Source: Brevibacterium sp. S111
GTDB lineage: Bacteria > Actinomycetota > Actinomycetes > Actinomycetales > Brevibacteriaceae
Reading direction: 5' to 3'
NCBI RefSeq assembly: GCF_004745075.1
Contig: NZ_RHFH01000020.1
Span: 1-42,514, forward strand
Length of the DNA stretch: 42,514 nucleotides
Both the position numbers and the translations under genes were made by a program. Shown in pieces: positions 34,475-42,105 of the stretch (position 1 is the stretch's first letter; each line of letters starts with the position of its first letter). The notes below the pieces were generated by a model. It was not told the DNA's origin. It was given only the letters and a program-made list of their open reading frames with translations, and did no database searches.

Positions 34475-35572
34475 TCAGACGTTCGCACCCTGAGCCGTGC
34501 CGGCCCCGCGCCTGCGGATGACTGGATCGCTGCGATCGGCACCCGCGGCGATGTCCGTGCCTGCATCGCCCTGCTGGTCCGCGGTGTCGTCCTGGCCGAG
34601 GACCGTGAAGCCGTTGTCACGGATCATCGCGAGGTCGTCGGCGGCGGCCTGCCCCTCGGCGGTGAGATAGTCGCCGAGGAAGATCGAGTTCGCCAGGTGC
34701 AGTGCCATCGGCTGGAGAGATTTGAGGTGGATCTCGCGCCCGCCGGCGAGACGGATCTCGCGATCGGGGCAGACGAAGCGTGCCGTTGCGACGATCTTCA
34801 TGCACTGTGTCGGGGTGAGGTTCCATTGGCCTTCGAGCGGGGTGCCGTCGAAAGGCACGAGGAAGTTGATCGGAATGGAATCGGAATCGAGGTTCTTCAA
34901 CGCGAAGAGAGCTTCGATGATCTGTTCGTCGCTCTCGCCGAGGCCGACGATGAGTCCGCTGCACGGCGAGAGTCCGGCGGATTTGGCGAGCTCGACGGTG
35001 TTCGTCCGGTCTTCGTAGGTGTGGGTCTTGACGATGTTGTCGTGGAAGGACTCGGCTGTGTTGATGTTGTGGTTGTAGGCATCGGCACCGGCATCTCTCA
35101 GTGCCTCGGCCTGCCCTTCGCGAAGGATGCCCAGACACGCGCAGACCTCGACGTCGGGGTTCTCGCCCTTGAGCCGTTCGACGATCTCGCCGACGCGGCC
35201 GACATCGCGGCGGCTGGGCCCGCGACCGCTGGCGACGAGACAGACACGTGCGGCTCCCCCGCCGATTCCCATGTTCGCCTGGTCCATCGCCTCCTCGGTG
35301 CTCAGCCACGAGTATTTGAGGATCTCGGCCGTCGATCCCAGCGACTGCGAGCAGTACGCGCAGGACTCCGGGCACATCCCCGATTTGAGATTGACGAGGT
35401 AGTTGAGCTTGATCGTCATCGCGAAGTACCGGCGGCGCAGCCGGGATCCGGCGGATACGAGTTCGAGGAGGTCTGCATCGGGCGTGGCCAGGAGGGCGAG
35501 TGCTTCAGACTCGGTGATCTGTCCTCCGTCCAGAATGGAATCGGCAAGTCGGTGGGGAGTCATGGTCATCAT
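34475..35572 (-). CDS. bioB: biotin synthase (BioB), radical SAM
   Basis: A 365-residue enzyme inserting sulfur into dethiobiotin in the last step of biotin synthesis. SAM-cluster cysteines are Cys67, Cys71 and Cys74 ([14 protein letters not shown]). Further blocks are [50 protein letters not shown] and [12 protein letters not shown] hydrophilic 35-residue C-terminal tail ([17 protein letters not shown]...) goes beyond the usual end. AAAGGACC precedes the ATG. No other bio genes lie nearby, so it stands alone under a BioQ-type operator. Confidence 0.96.
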   Translation of the reverse strand: MMTMTPHRLADSILDGGQITESEALALLATPDADLLELVSAGSRLRRRYFAMTIKLNYLVNLKSGMCPESCAYCSQSLGSTAEILKYSWLSTEEAMDQANMGIGGGAARVCLVASGRGPSRRDVGRVGEIVERLKGENPDVEVCACLGILREGQAEALRDAGADAYNHNINTAESFHDNIVKTHTYEDRTNTVELAKSAGLSPCSGLIVGLGESDEQIIEALFALKNLDSDSIPINFLVPFDGTPLEGQWNLTPTQCMKIVATARFVCPDREIRLAGGREIHLKSLQPMALHLANSIFLGDYLTAEGQAAADDLAMIRDNGFTVLGQDDTADQQGDAGTDIAAGADRSDPVIRRRGAGTAQGANV

Positions 35573-35634
35573 CGAATGGTCCTTTGCCTGACTGGAAGAA
35601 ATCCTGGTTTGAAATCTGCCCAGGTCAACAGTCC

Positions 35635-35655
35635 TGAACAGTGTTCAATACGATA
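35635..35655 (-). promoter_or_regulatory. BioQ-type operator and extended -10 of bioB
   Basis: TGAAC-AGT-GTTCA (35635-35647) is a perfect 13-bp palindrome identical in form to the TGAAC-N3-GTTCA/GTTAC sites bound by the TetR-type repressor BioQ in corynebacteria and mycobacteria. On the minus strand TGCTATCGT (an extended -10; TATCGT is 35650-35655) lies just before it, so the start of transcription would fall inside the operator, an ideal repression site. It is centred 69 bp upstream of the bioB start. Confidence 0.75.
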
Positions 35656-35795
35656 GCAGAGATGCCCTTCCTGCCACGTCTCCGGCCACTCACCCCCGGC
35701 GCCCGGACACCCCAATTGTCAGTGAGCGCATAGAATTCTTCCGGCGGCTGAGGCCACCTCCCGGACTCGGCGATGAATACGGAACAAGGAGCGCA

Positions 35796-37280
35796 ATGAC
35801 GGACTCGGAGCAGACGGGCACTCGGCAGCAGCCCGGAAGACAGCGCGGTTGGCGGCTGCACGGCGACGGGCGGACCATCCGCCCGGGAGAGCGTGTGCTG
35901 CCCGAAGAGCGTCTGAGCTGGCCGCGGACGATCAGCGTCGGTGCCCAGCATGTCGTCGCGATGTTCGGTGCGACGTTCCTCGTCCCGCTGCTCACCGGCT
36001 TCCCGCCGTCGACGACTCTGTTCTTCACCGCGATCGGCACCCTGCTCTTCCTGCTCATCACCAAGGGGATGATGCCGTCCTACCTCGGGTCCTCGTTCGG
36101 CCTGCTGGCACCGATCGGTGCGGTCACCGGGTTCTCGGCGACCGCCGGCGAGGACCTCGAACCGCACGCCATGGCCTTGGCGCAGGGAGGAATCATCTCT
36201 GTGGGAGTCACCTTGGCGCTCGTCGGGCTCGTCGTCCATTTCGTCGGGGTGCGGTGGATCGAACTGACGATGCCACCTGTCGTGACCGGTGCCATCGTCG
36301 CCCTCATCGGGCTCAACCTCGCACCGGCCGCGTGGGATTGGGTGCAGGAGGCACCTCTGACAGCAGTCATCACCATCGTGGCCATTCTGCTGGTCACCGT
36401 GGCGTACCGGGGCATGTTCGGGCGACTGTCGATCCTCATCGGGGTGCTCATCGGCTACGCGGCGGCGTGGCTGCAGGGCGAGATCGACTTCACGACCGTC
36501 GACCAGGCCGACTGGGTCGGACTGCCCGCGTTCCATGCTCCGGCATTCGATCTCGGATACCTCGGCCTCTTCCTGCCCGTCGTCCTCGTTCTCATCGCCG
36601 AGAACATCGGGCACGTGAAGTCGGTGGCGGCCATGACGGGACGAGATCTGGACAAGCTGACGGGACGCACACTCTTCGCCGACGGATTCTCCACGATCCT
36701 CGCCGGCTCCGGAGGCGGTTCGGGAACGACGACCTATGCGGAGAATATCGGCGTCATGGCCGCTACTCGCATCTTCTCCACCGCGGCCTACCTGTGCGCT
36801 GCGGTCATCGCACTCATCCTCAGCCTGCTGCCGAAATTCGGCGAGATCATCGCCACCATTCCCCCGGGCGTCCTCGGCGGTGCGGCAACCGTCCTCTACG
36901 GGATGATCGGCATGCTCGGTGTGCGGATCTGGGTGGAGAACAGGGTCGACTTCGCCAATCCGATCAATCTCAACACCGCCGCGGTGTCCCTCATCGTCGC
37001 GATTGCGAATTTCACCTGGACTCCCGGCGGTCTCCAGTTCGAAGGAATCGCACTGGGCTCCGCCTCGGCGATCATCGTCTACCAGGTGATGAAGGCGATC
37101 GCCCGGTGGCGCGGAACGGATCCCGATGCCCTCGTCGAGACCTTCGCCGAGGCCGAACCGAGCGCGCAACCATCAGCGGACTCGGACCCAAGCTCGGGGG
37201 ACGGTTCGTCAGCGGGCTCGGATCCGAGTTCGGGAGCTGCTCCATCGTCGGGCGTGGAGGCGAGCGATGAGCGGGAGTAG
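35796..37280 (+). CDS. uracil/xanthine permease, NCS2 family (uracil type)
   Basis: A 494-residue transporter with about 12-14 membrane segments that imports nucleobases with protons. The family block AGSGGGSGTTTYAENIGVMA, with Glu in place of the Gln of E. coli-type UraA, marks the actinobacterial uracil-type group. An N-terminal cytoplasmic segment of about 40 residues precedes the first helix. The C-terminal tail (about 455-494) is a Ser/Asp/Gly-rich low-complexity stretch with SDPSSG repeated. AAGGAG lies 4 nt before the ATG. No pyrimidine attenuator was seen upstream. Confidence 0.9.
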   Translation: MTDSEQTGTRQQPGRQRGWRLHGDGRTIRPGERVLPEERLSWPRTISVGAQHVVAMFGATFLVPLLTGFPPSTTLFFTAIGTLLFLLITKGMMPSYLGSSFGLLAPIGAVTGFSATAGEDLEPHAMALAQGGIISVGVTLALVGLVVHFVGVRWIELTMPPVVTGAIVALIGLNLAPAAWDWVQEAPLTAVITIVAILLVTVAYRGMFGRLSILIGVLIGYAAAWLQGEIDFTTVDQADWVGLPAFHAPAFDLGYLGLFLPVVLVLIAENIGHVKSVAAMTGRDLDKLTGRTLFADGFSTILAGSGGGSGTTTYAENIGVMAATRIFSTAAYLCAAVIALILSLLPKFGEIIATIPPGVLGGAATVLYGMIGMLGVRIWVENRVDFANPINLNTAAVSLIVAIANFTWTPGGLQFEGIALGSASAIIVYQVMKAIARWRGTDPDALVETFAEAEPSAQPSADSDPSSGDGSSAGSDPSSGAAPSSGVEASDERE

Positions 37281-37318
37281 AGGCCCTCGAGCCGCTTTTC
37301 GTGCACTCCGCCATCAGG

Positions 37319-37362
37319 TTTCGTACCAGCCATCGGTTCGCAACCCGATGGCTGGTACGAAA
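37319..37362 (+). terminator. 18-bp perfect hairpin after the uracil permease
   Basis: Arms 37319-37336 (TTTCGTACCAGCCATCGG) and 37345-37362 are perfectly complementary with an 8-nt loop. It is a likely terminator. A diverged half-copy, TTTTCGTGCACTCCGCCATCAG, lies directly before it, and the 11-bp palindrome GTGATGATCAC follows at 37364-37374, so the region may also be a palindromic-repeat unit. Confidence 0.7.
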
Positions 37363-37426
37363 AGTGATGATCACCACTTCCGGCTGCCGGAGACGACCTG
37401 CGGCACTGTGTCGAGCTGGAGATGCA

Positions 37427-37468
37427 GAAAGTGCCGCAACCTCGCCTGAGCGATGCTGCGGCACTTTC
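37427..37468 (-). terminator. hairpin terminator of tRNA-Pro
   Basis: GAAAGTGCCGCA (37427-37438) and its complement (37457-37468) form a perfect 12-bp stem, and inside it TCGC-CTGA-GCGA forms a second stem. It begins 3 bp beyond the encoded CCA end of tRNA-Pro on the minus strand. A third TGCGGCACT copy sits nearby at 37400-37408. Confidence 0.7.
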
Positions 37469-37471
37469 CCG

Positions 37472-37548
37472 TGGTCGGGATAGCGGGATTCGAACCCACG
37501 ACCTCCTCGTCCCGAACGAGGCGCGCTACCAAGCTGCGCTATATCCCG
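37472..37548 (-). tRNA. tRNA-Pro (CGG), CCA encoded
   Basis: On the minus strand the acceptor CGGGATA pairs with TATCCCG, followed by discriminator A and encoded CCA. The anticodon stem CCTCG/CGAGG holds the loop TTCGGGA, giving anticodon CGG for proline CCG codons. The T-loop GTTCGAAT is standard. 77 nt including CCA. It has its own promoter and terminator. Confidence 0.95.
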
Positions 37549-37560
37549 TGACCAGGAACT

Positions 37561-37589
37561 ACTATAGCGAGGGGAACGCGATCTGAAAA
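37561..37589 (-). promoter_or_regulatory. promoter of tRNA-Pro
   Basis: On the minus strand TTTTCA (37584-37589), a 17-bp spacer and TATAGT (37561-37566) give a good promoter with predicted start near 37554, about 6 nt before the mature tRNA end. Confidence 0.65.
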
Positions 37590-37630
37590 ATCGGGACGAG
37601 CCCCAGACGAAGAATGAAAGGTATGTCTCA

Positions 37631-38128
37631 TTGGCACTGACCGCCGAAAGCATCACGCACACCGCTTTGGACATCCTTTCGCGCTACGGTCTCGGCGACC
37701 TGTCCATGCGCCGACTGGCCCGTGAACTCGGGGTTCAGCCCTCTGCTCTCTACTGGCACGTCAAGGACAAACAGTCTCTTCTCGTCCTCATCTCGAAGAG
37801 CCTCAAAGCCGAGGTCGATGCCCGTTGCCCTGTCACGGCCGACCCTCTGGCCGCGGCACTGTCCATGCGCGAGATCCTGCTGAAGTATCGCGACGGTGCC
37901 GAGATCGTCCTGCTCGGCTATTCGATCGCCGCCGAGGATGTCGCTCCGCAGGCGCTCAACGCCCAGCGGCTGGGACCCGACGTCTCCCAAGGGGTCCTGA
38001 CCCTGACTCTGGGTGCAGTGGCCGTCGAACAGAGTCGCGCACTGTTCGATATCGACCCTGCCGACGTGGCAGAGAATTTCGCGGCGAATGTCGCTCAGAT
38101 CCTTCAAGGTTCGCCACCACGTCCCTGA
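37631..38128 (+). CDS. TetR-family repressor, candidate BioQ
   Basis: A 165-residue regulator with an N-terminal TetR helix-turn-helix (TAESITHTALDILSRYGLGD, MRRLARELGVQPSALYWHVK, DKQSLLVLISK) and a short helical ligand domain. The start is TTG 37631, with AAAGG about 10 nt upstream; the nearby ATG at 37623 is out of frame and stops after five codons. The ALYWHVKDKQ-type recognition helix is of the kind found in BioQ and other TetR_C proteins, and a BioQ-type operator lies 2 kb away at bioB, but no TGAAC palindrome precedes this gene. The BioQ role is an inference. Confidence 0.85.
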   Translation: MALTAESITHTALDILSRYGLGDLSMRRLARELGVQPSALYWHVKDKQSLLVLISKSLKAEVDARCPVTADPLAAALSMREILLKYRDGAEIVLLGYSIAAEDVAPQALNAQRLGPDVSQGVLTLTLGAVAVEQSRALFDIDPADVAENFAANVAQILQGSPPRP

Positions 38129-38204
38129 ATGCCGATCCTGCTGCCGAGACGACCGCGCCCCTGATGAGCCGCGGTTGCGATTCGTCGGAGCCCCACGGGT
38201 GTGG

Positions 38205-38210
38205 CATACT
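38205..38210 (+). promoter_or_regulatory. -10 element of tRNA-Val
   Basis: CATACT preceded by TGG (extended -10 form TGnCATACT) lies 36 nt upstream of tRNA-Val. TTCGTC 18 bp further up could be a weak -35. Confidence 0.45.
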
Positions 38211-38246
38211 GATCAGGCGTTCTCGGAGTCTCCGATGACGCAGTGG

Positions 38247-38322
38247 GGCCTATAGCTCAGTTGGCTAGAGCATCTCGTTTACACCGAGAGGGTCGGGGGT
38301 TCGAGTCCCTCTGGGCCCACCA
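38247..38322 (+). tRNA. tRNA-Val (TAC), CCA encoded
   Basis: The acceptor GGGCCTA pairs with TGGGCCC (one G-T), discriminator A and encoded CCA follow. The anticodon stem TCTCG/CGAGA holds TTTACAC, giving anticodon TAC for valine. The T-arm is GGGGG-TTCGAGT-CCCTC. 76 nt including CCA. Confidence 0.96.
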
Positions 38323-38569
38323 GCACAAACACTTACCCAGACACCATCGGCGCACGTCGATCCACTCCCCCGGCGCCCCCCGAGCCCTCAACGTCTCATG
38401 TTCATCCTACGGGGCTTCGGATTGGCACCGAGACAATAACCGGCATAGACCAAGCCGAATTTCGCACCCCCTGGAGGAATCGACAGTGTCGCGCCCGTCT
38501 GCGGGCTGAGGACTCGTCGACAGCCACTGGAGCAGCTCACGATCGGAATCCTTGAGTCACATCCTCACT
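38323..38569. other. intergenic region without a supported gene
   Basis: I see no convincing gene in these 247 bp. A GGAGG at 38473 is followed at 38486 by GTG and a seven-codon frame ending TGA at 38509, with a small hairpin GCCCG-TCTG-CGGGC over its end. Nothing on the plus strand follows to be controlled by it, so it may be the eroded 5' end of a lost gene. Confidence 0.5.
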
Positions 38570-38911
38570 TCAGCTGATGTCCATTCTGATGGTGAGAATG
38601 AAGGCGGCGTCCTCGAGCGCGGTGACCGCGTGCCTCTCGGCTGGGATGGCGATGTGATCTCCGGTCGACAACTCCCATGACTCGTCCGTCGTCGTCAGAC
38701 GCACAGAACCCTCGAGAACCTGCAATGTCGCTTCGGGCGGGGAATCGTGCTCGGCGAGTTCGGAGCCGGCAGTGAGGGCGAGCAGCACCTGCCGCAGATA
38801 GGTGCCGGTGAATATTCCTTTGGCTGCTCGACCGCTGCCGGCGCGGCGAGCTCTGCTGAGCAGTTCGCGGCTGAGTTCGGCAAGATTCTCGGACGTGAGC
38901 TTCTCGGTCAT
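38570..38911 (-). CDS. small cupin-domain protein
   Basis: A 113-residue single-domain cupin. An N-terminal helix (SENLAELSRELLSRARRAGS) is followed by a beta-barrel with ELAEHDSPPEATLQVLEG and GDHIAIPAERHAVTALED; the first motif has one His where classical cupins have two, so metal binding may be weak or different. It lies 54 bp downstream of the SufR-like regulator on the same strand and likely shares its transcript. A second cupin, fused to DUF2249, is encoded across the divergent promoter. Ligand unknown. Confidence 0.85.
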   Translation of the reverse strand: MTEKLTSENLAELSRELLSRARRAGSGRAAKGIFTGTYLRQVLLALTAGSELAEHDSPPEATLQVLEGSVRLTTTDESWELSTGDHIAIPAERHAVTALEDAAFILTIRMDIS

Positions 38912-38965
38912 GGTGGTGCGGTTCCTTTCACATTGGTGAGTGGTGCTCGTGGTCCAGGGTCCAGA

Positions 38966-39631
38966 TCAGCGTCTGCGCAGACGGGCGCGGCAGCTGGTCG
39001 GGGTGGCGAAGGGCTCGAGCGATTCGACGGCATTCGATGACTGTGCGGCTTCGAGGAAGCCGGTCATCATTCCGCGGTGGATCGCACACACCAGGCTCCC
39101 GTGCGTGCCGAGGAACTCGCGCAGCGGACAGTTGTGGAGGTCGATCTGATTCCCGTCGAGGCGGGCCGGCGCGAACCCGGCCGCATCCAGCGTGTCGATG
39201 AGTCCGTCGACGGCGGAGTCGGCCCGACTGCCCGCGCCTGCGGCTGCACCGCTCCCCCACTGATACCCCGCCTCCTCGGCCTCGCCCGCGGGATCGGGCG
39301 CGGACGCGACGCGCGAAAGAAGGATACGAGCGAGCAGATCGGCTCGGTGCGGCCCGGAGTCCGTGGCCGGCGTGAGGAAGTATCGGACCTCGGGCCGTCC
39401 GGGCCCATGAGCGGGCCGCGTGTGACGAACGACGTCACCGTCGCGTTCGAGGACTCCGAGGTGAAAGCGGACCGTGTTCGGGTGAACTCCGAGACTCTCG
39501 GCGAGTTCGACCGCTGTGGCACTGGATCGTCCTCGCAGCTGTCGAAGGATTTCGGCGCGCCGACCCCCTCGCGCAGCCGTCGAATCCGGCCGGCCGAGGG
39601 AATCGCCGCGTGGTCCCAGTCGAGTGTCCAT
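38966..39631 (-). CDS. winged-helix regulator with SufR-like cysteines, likely Fe-S sensor
   Basis: A 221-residue regulator. The N-terminal HTH (about 25-68; RAEILRQLRGRSSATAVELA, then VHPNTVRFHLGVLERDG) is of the ArsR/DeoR-like type found in SufR. The C-terminal domain keeps three cysteines, Cys168 (LHNCPL), Cys182 (VCAIHRGMM) and Cys214 (TSC), spaced 14 and 32, close to the cluster ligands of SufR-type [4Fe-4S] repressors. The region 107-140 is Gly/Ala-rich and lengthened. It is divergent from a DUF2249-cupin gene with 48 bp between start codons and upstream of a small cupin gene, so these are its likely targets. A suf operon is not in the window. Confidence 0.85.
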   Translation of the reverse strand: MDTRLGPRGDSLGRPDSTAARGGRRAEILRQLRGRSSATAVELAESLGVHPNTVRFHLGVLERDGDVVRHTRPAHGPGRPEVRYFLTPATDSGPHRADLLARILLSRVASAPDPAGEAEEAGYQWGSGAAAGAGSRADSAVDGLIDTLDAAGFAPARLDGNQIDLHNCPLREFLGTHGSLVCAIHRGMMTGFLEAAQSSNAVESLEPFATPTSCRARLRRR

Positions 39632-39634
39632 GAT

Positions 39635-39654
39635 GATAGTTTATCCAAGAGATA
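39635..39654. promoter_or_regulatory. GATA/TATC/GATA inverted half-sites in the regulator/DUF2249 gap
   Basis: GATA-GTT-TATC (39635-39645) shares its TATC with TATC-CAAGA-GATA (39642-39654), giving three alternating half-sites in the 48-bp divergent gap. It starts 4 bp from the regulator start codon and should overlap both promoters, as expected for an autoregulated operator. Confidence 0.45.
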
Positions 39655-39679
39655 TTCAGAACAAACCAGAGGAGCTTTC

Positions 39680-40270
39680 GTGTCCGAAGAAGCCGTCATC
39701 GACGTTCGCACCATCCCCAAGCCCGAACGCCACCCACTCATCATCGACGCCTACGAGAAGCTCGACGTCGGTGCTGGGCTGATCCTCGTCAATGATCACG
39801 TCCCCGAGGGCCTGCGCGTAGAGATGGTCCGCGAGTTCGCCGATGCCGTCGGATGGGAGCCGCTGGAGAGCAGCGAGGACGCCGTGCGGGTGCGCATCGT
39901 CAAGCAGGCGGCGACTCCGACTCCGCGGGTCGTCCTCGACGTCGCCGAGGTGGCCGGCACCGAGGCAGAGTCCGGTTCGGTCTGGCAGCTGCCGACTCAG
40001 CAGCGTGATCTCGACGCGAATGTCATCGCCCTCGCCCCGGGCGGAGAGATCCGCGAGCACACCGGACCGAACCTCGACGTCCTCATCCATATTCTCGACG
40101 GCGCCGGAACGCTCGAGACCGAAACCGGCACGATCGACCTGTCACCTGGCCAGATCGTATGGCTGCCGCGCCTCTCACGTCGCCGGTTCACCGCCGACGC
40201 CGAGAACGGGCTCAAGTACTTCTCCGTCCACCAGCGCAAGCAGGGCCTGACGATCTCCGCCCGGCCCTGA
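39680..40270 (+). CDS. DUF2249-cupin fusion protein
   Basis: A 196-residue protein. Residues about 5-75 form a DUF2249 domain (IPKPERHPLIIDAYEKLDVG, VNDHVPEGL), a TusA-like small fold often met in clusters for nitric oxide or nitrite metabolism. Residues about 95-190 form a cupin (ALAPGGEIREHTGPNLDVLI, ILDGAGTLETETGTIDLSPG, VWLPRLSRRRF). The GTG start at 39680 follows AGAGGAGC by 5 nt; the longer open frame upstream is antisense to the regulator. Its role is unknown; the context suggests redox or NO-linked stress under an Fe-S regulator. Confidence 0.82.
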   Translation: MSEEAVIDVRTIPKPERHPLIIDAYEKLDVGAGLILVNDHVPEGLRVEMVREFADAVGWEPLESSEDAVRVRIVKQAATPTPRVVLDVAEVAGTEAESGSVWQLPTQQRDLDANVIALAPGGEIREHTGPNLDVLIHILDGAGTLETETGTIDLSPGQIVWLPRLSRRRFTADAENGLKYFSVHQRKQGLTISARP

Positions 40271-40311
40271 GCCTCCCCTCGTGGGCATCGCCGATGCCGA
40301 CATGACGCGAC

Positions 40312-40788
40312 TCAGATGTCCTCAGGCATCCACGCCGAGCCCTCCTCGACCCGATAGATGAGGTTCGTGCGTGTATGCGCTACCGCTGGATACCGGGTGA
40401 GGTAGTCGAGGACGAACGACTGCACCGCCTCGGTGTCGGCGGCGACGATGTGCAGCAGATAGTCATCCGCCCCAGCCATGTGGTACATCCGCACCACCCC
40501 GGGGAACTTCAGCGCTGCGGCCGTGAAGGCGTCGATATCGGCCCGGTCGTGCTTGGCCAGTCGGATCGAGACGAGAGCGTGCAGGCTGACACCGAGGGCA
40601 CCGGGATCGACATCGAGCCGGAAGCCGCGGATCACGCCGAGGGACTTGAGGCGCTTGAGTCGCAGAGACACCGTCGACTCGGAGATGCCGACTTCCGCGG
40701 CCAAGGCGGCGCCCGAGGCGCGCGCATCGGCGTTGAGCGCCCGCAGGAGGCGGTGGTCGGTGACATCGAGTGAGACATTCTGCGACAT
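40312..40788 (-). CDS. Lrp/AsnC-family transcriptional regulator
   Basis: A 158-residue regulator. The HTH (about 8-60; DVTDHRLLRALNADARASGA, VGISESTVSLRLKRLKSLGV) is followed by the RAM ligand domain (about 68-145; VSIRLAKHDRADIDAFTAAA, VVRMYHMAGADDYLLHIVAA). It is divergent from the gamma-lyase-type gene, 97 bp apart, the classic place for an amino-acid-responsive regulator of that gene. The gap holds TTGCGCGCAA (40863-40872) and GAGATTCTC (40805-40813), possible half-sites. Confidence 0.93.
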   Translation of the reverse strand: MSQNVSLDVTDHRLLRALNADARASGAALAAEVGISESTVSLRLKRLKSLGVIRGFRLDVDPGALGVSLHALVSIRLAKHDRADIDAFTAAALKFPGVVRMYHMAGADDYLLHIVAADTEAVQSFVLDYLTRYPAVAHTRTNLIYRVEEGSAWMPEDI

Positions 40789-40885
40789 GAGTCACATTCT
40801 TCCAGAGATTCTCGCAGGATTTCCATCACTGACGCCGATCATCGAAGTCTCTTGAGAATTCCTTGCGCGCAATAGGAGAACCATA

Positions 40886-42079
40886 TTGAATGCGAGTATG
40901 ACCTCAATGCATCCGGAGACCCGAATGGTCCATGGCGGAATGGAGGGTCTGGCGGAGGCCGGCGTCCATGTTCCTGCCATCGACCTGTCCACCACCAACC
41001 CGGTCAATGACGTCCGGACCGGAGGGGACTCATATGAGAACCTCGCGTCAGGGCACCGGCCGGGCGCCGGCGACTCGGCCGTGTACCAGCGGCTGTGGCA
41101 GCCCGGCGTGGCACGCTTCGAAACAGCACTGGCAGACCTGGAGAACACCGAGGAGGCCGTTGCCTTCGCCACAGGCATGGCCGCACTCACCGCGGCCCTC
41201 CTCGCCGCGGTCCAGGCCGGCACCCCTCACATCGTGGCCGTCCGCCCGCTCTACGGCGGCAGCGACCACATCCTCGAATCCGGCCTGCTCGGAACATCGG
41301 TGACCTGGGCCGAGGAAGACGGAATCGCCGAGGCCATCCGTGAGGACACCGGGCTCGTCATCGTCGAGACCCCGGCCAACCCGAGCCTCGACCTCGTCGA
41401 CATCGGGGCCGTCGTGACAGCAGCCGGTGGGGTACCCGTCCTCGTCGACAACACCTTCTGCACCCCGGTGCTGCAGAGGCCCGTCGACCACGGTGCCGCC
41501 CTCGTGCTCCACAGCGCCACGAAGTACCTCGGCGGCCACGGTGATGCGATGGGCGGAATCATCGCCGCGAACTCCGAATGGGCCACCCGGCTGCGCCAGG
41601 TCCGCGCGATCACCGGCGCCCTGCTGCATCCGATGGGTGCCTATCTCCTCCATCGCGGACTGCGCACGCTGTCGGTGCGGATGCATGCGGCCCAGGACAC
41701 GGCCGGAGAGCTCGCCCGCCGCCTGCAGTCGCGTCCGGAAATCGCCCGCGTCCACTATCCCGGCCTATCCGGGGGCGACCCGCGCGGACTCGTCGGCCGG
41801 CAGATGGACGGCGGCGGCGCGATGATCGCACTCGAACTCGCTGGGGGCTTCGAGGCCGCCCGAACCCTGGTCGAACACTGCGACCTCATCGTCCATGCCG
41901 TCTCACTCGGCGGTGCCGACACACTCATCCAGCACCCGGCCTCACTGACGCACCGCCCCGTCGCGGCCACCGCGAAGCCCGGCGACGGACTGGTACGGCT
42001 GTCGGTCGGGCTCGAACATGTCGATGACCTCGCACGCGACCTGTTCACCGCACTCGATGCGATCCGGAGTGCCGCCTGA
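40886..42079 (+). CDS. trans-sulfuration PLP enzyme, methionine or cystathionine gamma-lyase type
   Basis: A 397-residue Cys/Met-metabolism PLP enzyme. PLP and active-site residues are Tyr67 and Arg69 (VYQRL), Tyr123 (PLYGG), Asp188 (VDNTF) and the Schiff-base Lys213 (LHSATKYLGGHGDAMGG). The GHGD after the Lys is like methionine gamma-lyases, but the position of their key Cys (Cys116 of P. putida) is Gly125, as in cystathionine gamma-lyases. Brevibacterium is known for methionine gamma-lyase, so this is a candidate, but specificity is open. The start is TTG 40886, 7 nt after AGGAG; ATG 40898 is the alternative. An Lrp regulator is divergent. Confidence 0.88.
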   Translation: MNASMTSMHPETRMVHGGMEGLAEAGVHVPAIDLSTTNPVNDVRTGGDSYENLASGHRPGAGDSAVYQRLWQPGVARFETALADLENTEEAVAFATGMAALTAALLAAVQAGTPHIVAVRPLYGGSDHILESGLLGTSVTWAEEDGIAEAIREDTGLVIVETPANPSLDLVDIGAVVTAAGGVPVLVDNTFCTPVLQRPVDHGAALVLHSATKYLGGHGDAMGGIIAANSEWATRLRQVRAITGALLHPMGAYLLHRGLRTLSVRMHAAQDTAGELARRLQSRPEIARVHYPGLSGGDPRGLVGRQMDGGGAMIALELAGGFEAARTLVEHCDLIVHAVSLGGADTLIQHPASLTHRPVAATAKPGDGLVRLSVGLEHVDDLARDLFTALDAIRSAA

Positions 42080-42105
42080 GGCCCACCGGAGCACCGGCGC
42101 CCCTC

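Noticed and set aside
38486..38509. Seven-codon frame with GGAGG and a hairpin, possible leader peptide
   Set aside because: No gene on the same strand follows to be controlled, so an attenuator is unlikely; it is noted only within the intergenic entry.
39077..39679. N-terminal extension of the DUF2249-cupin protein
   Set aside because: It is antisense to the SufR-like regulator; GTG 39680 has a good AGAGGAGC site and marks the start of DUF2249 homology.
40284..40298. Small hairpin GGCAT-CGCCG-ATGCC between DUF2249-cupin and Lrp genes
   Set aside because: A five-bp stem is too short to call a terminator with confidence.
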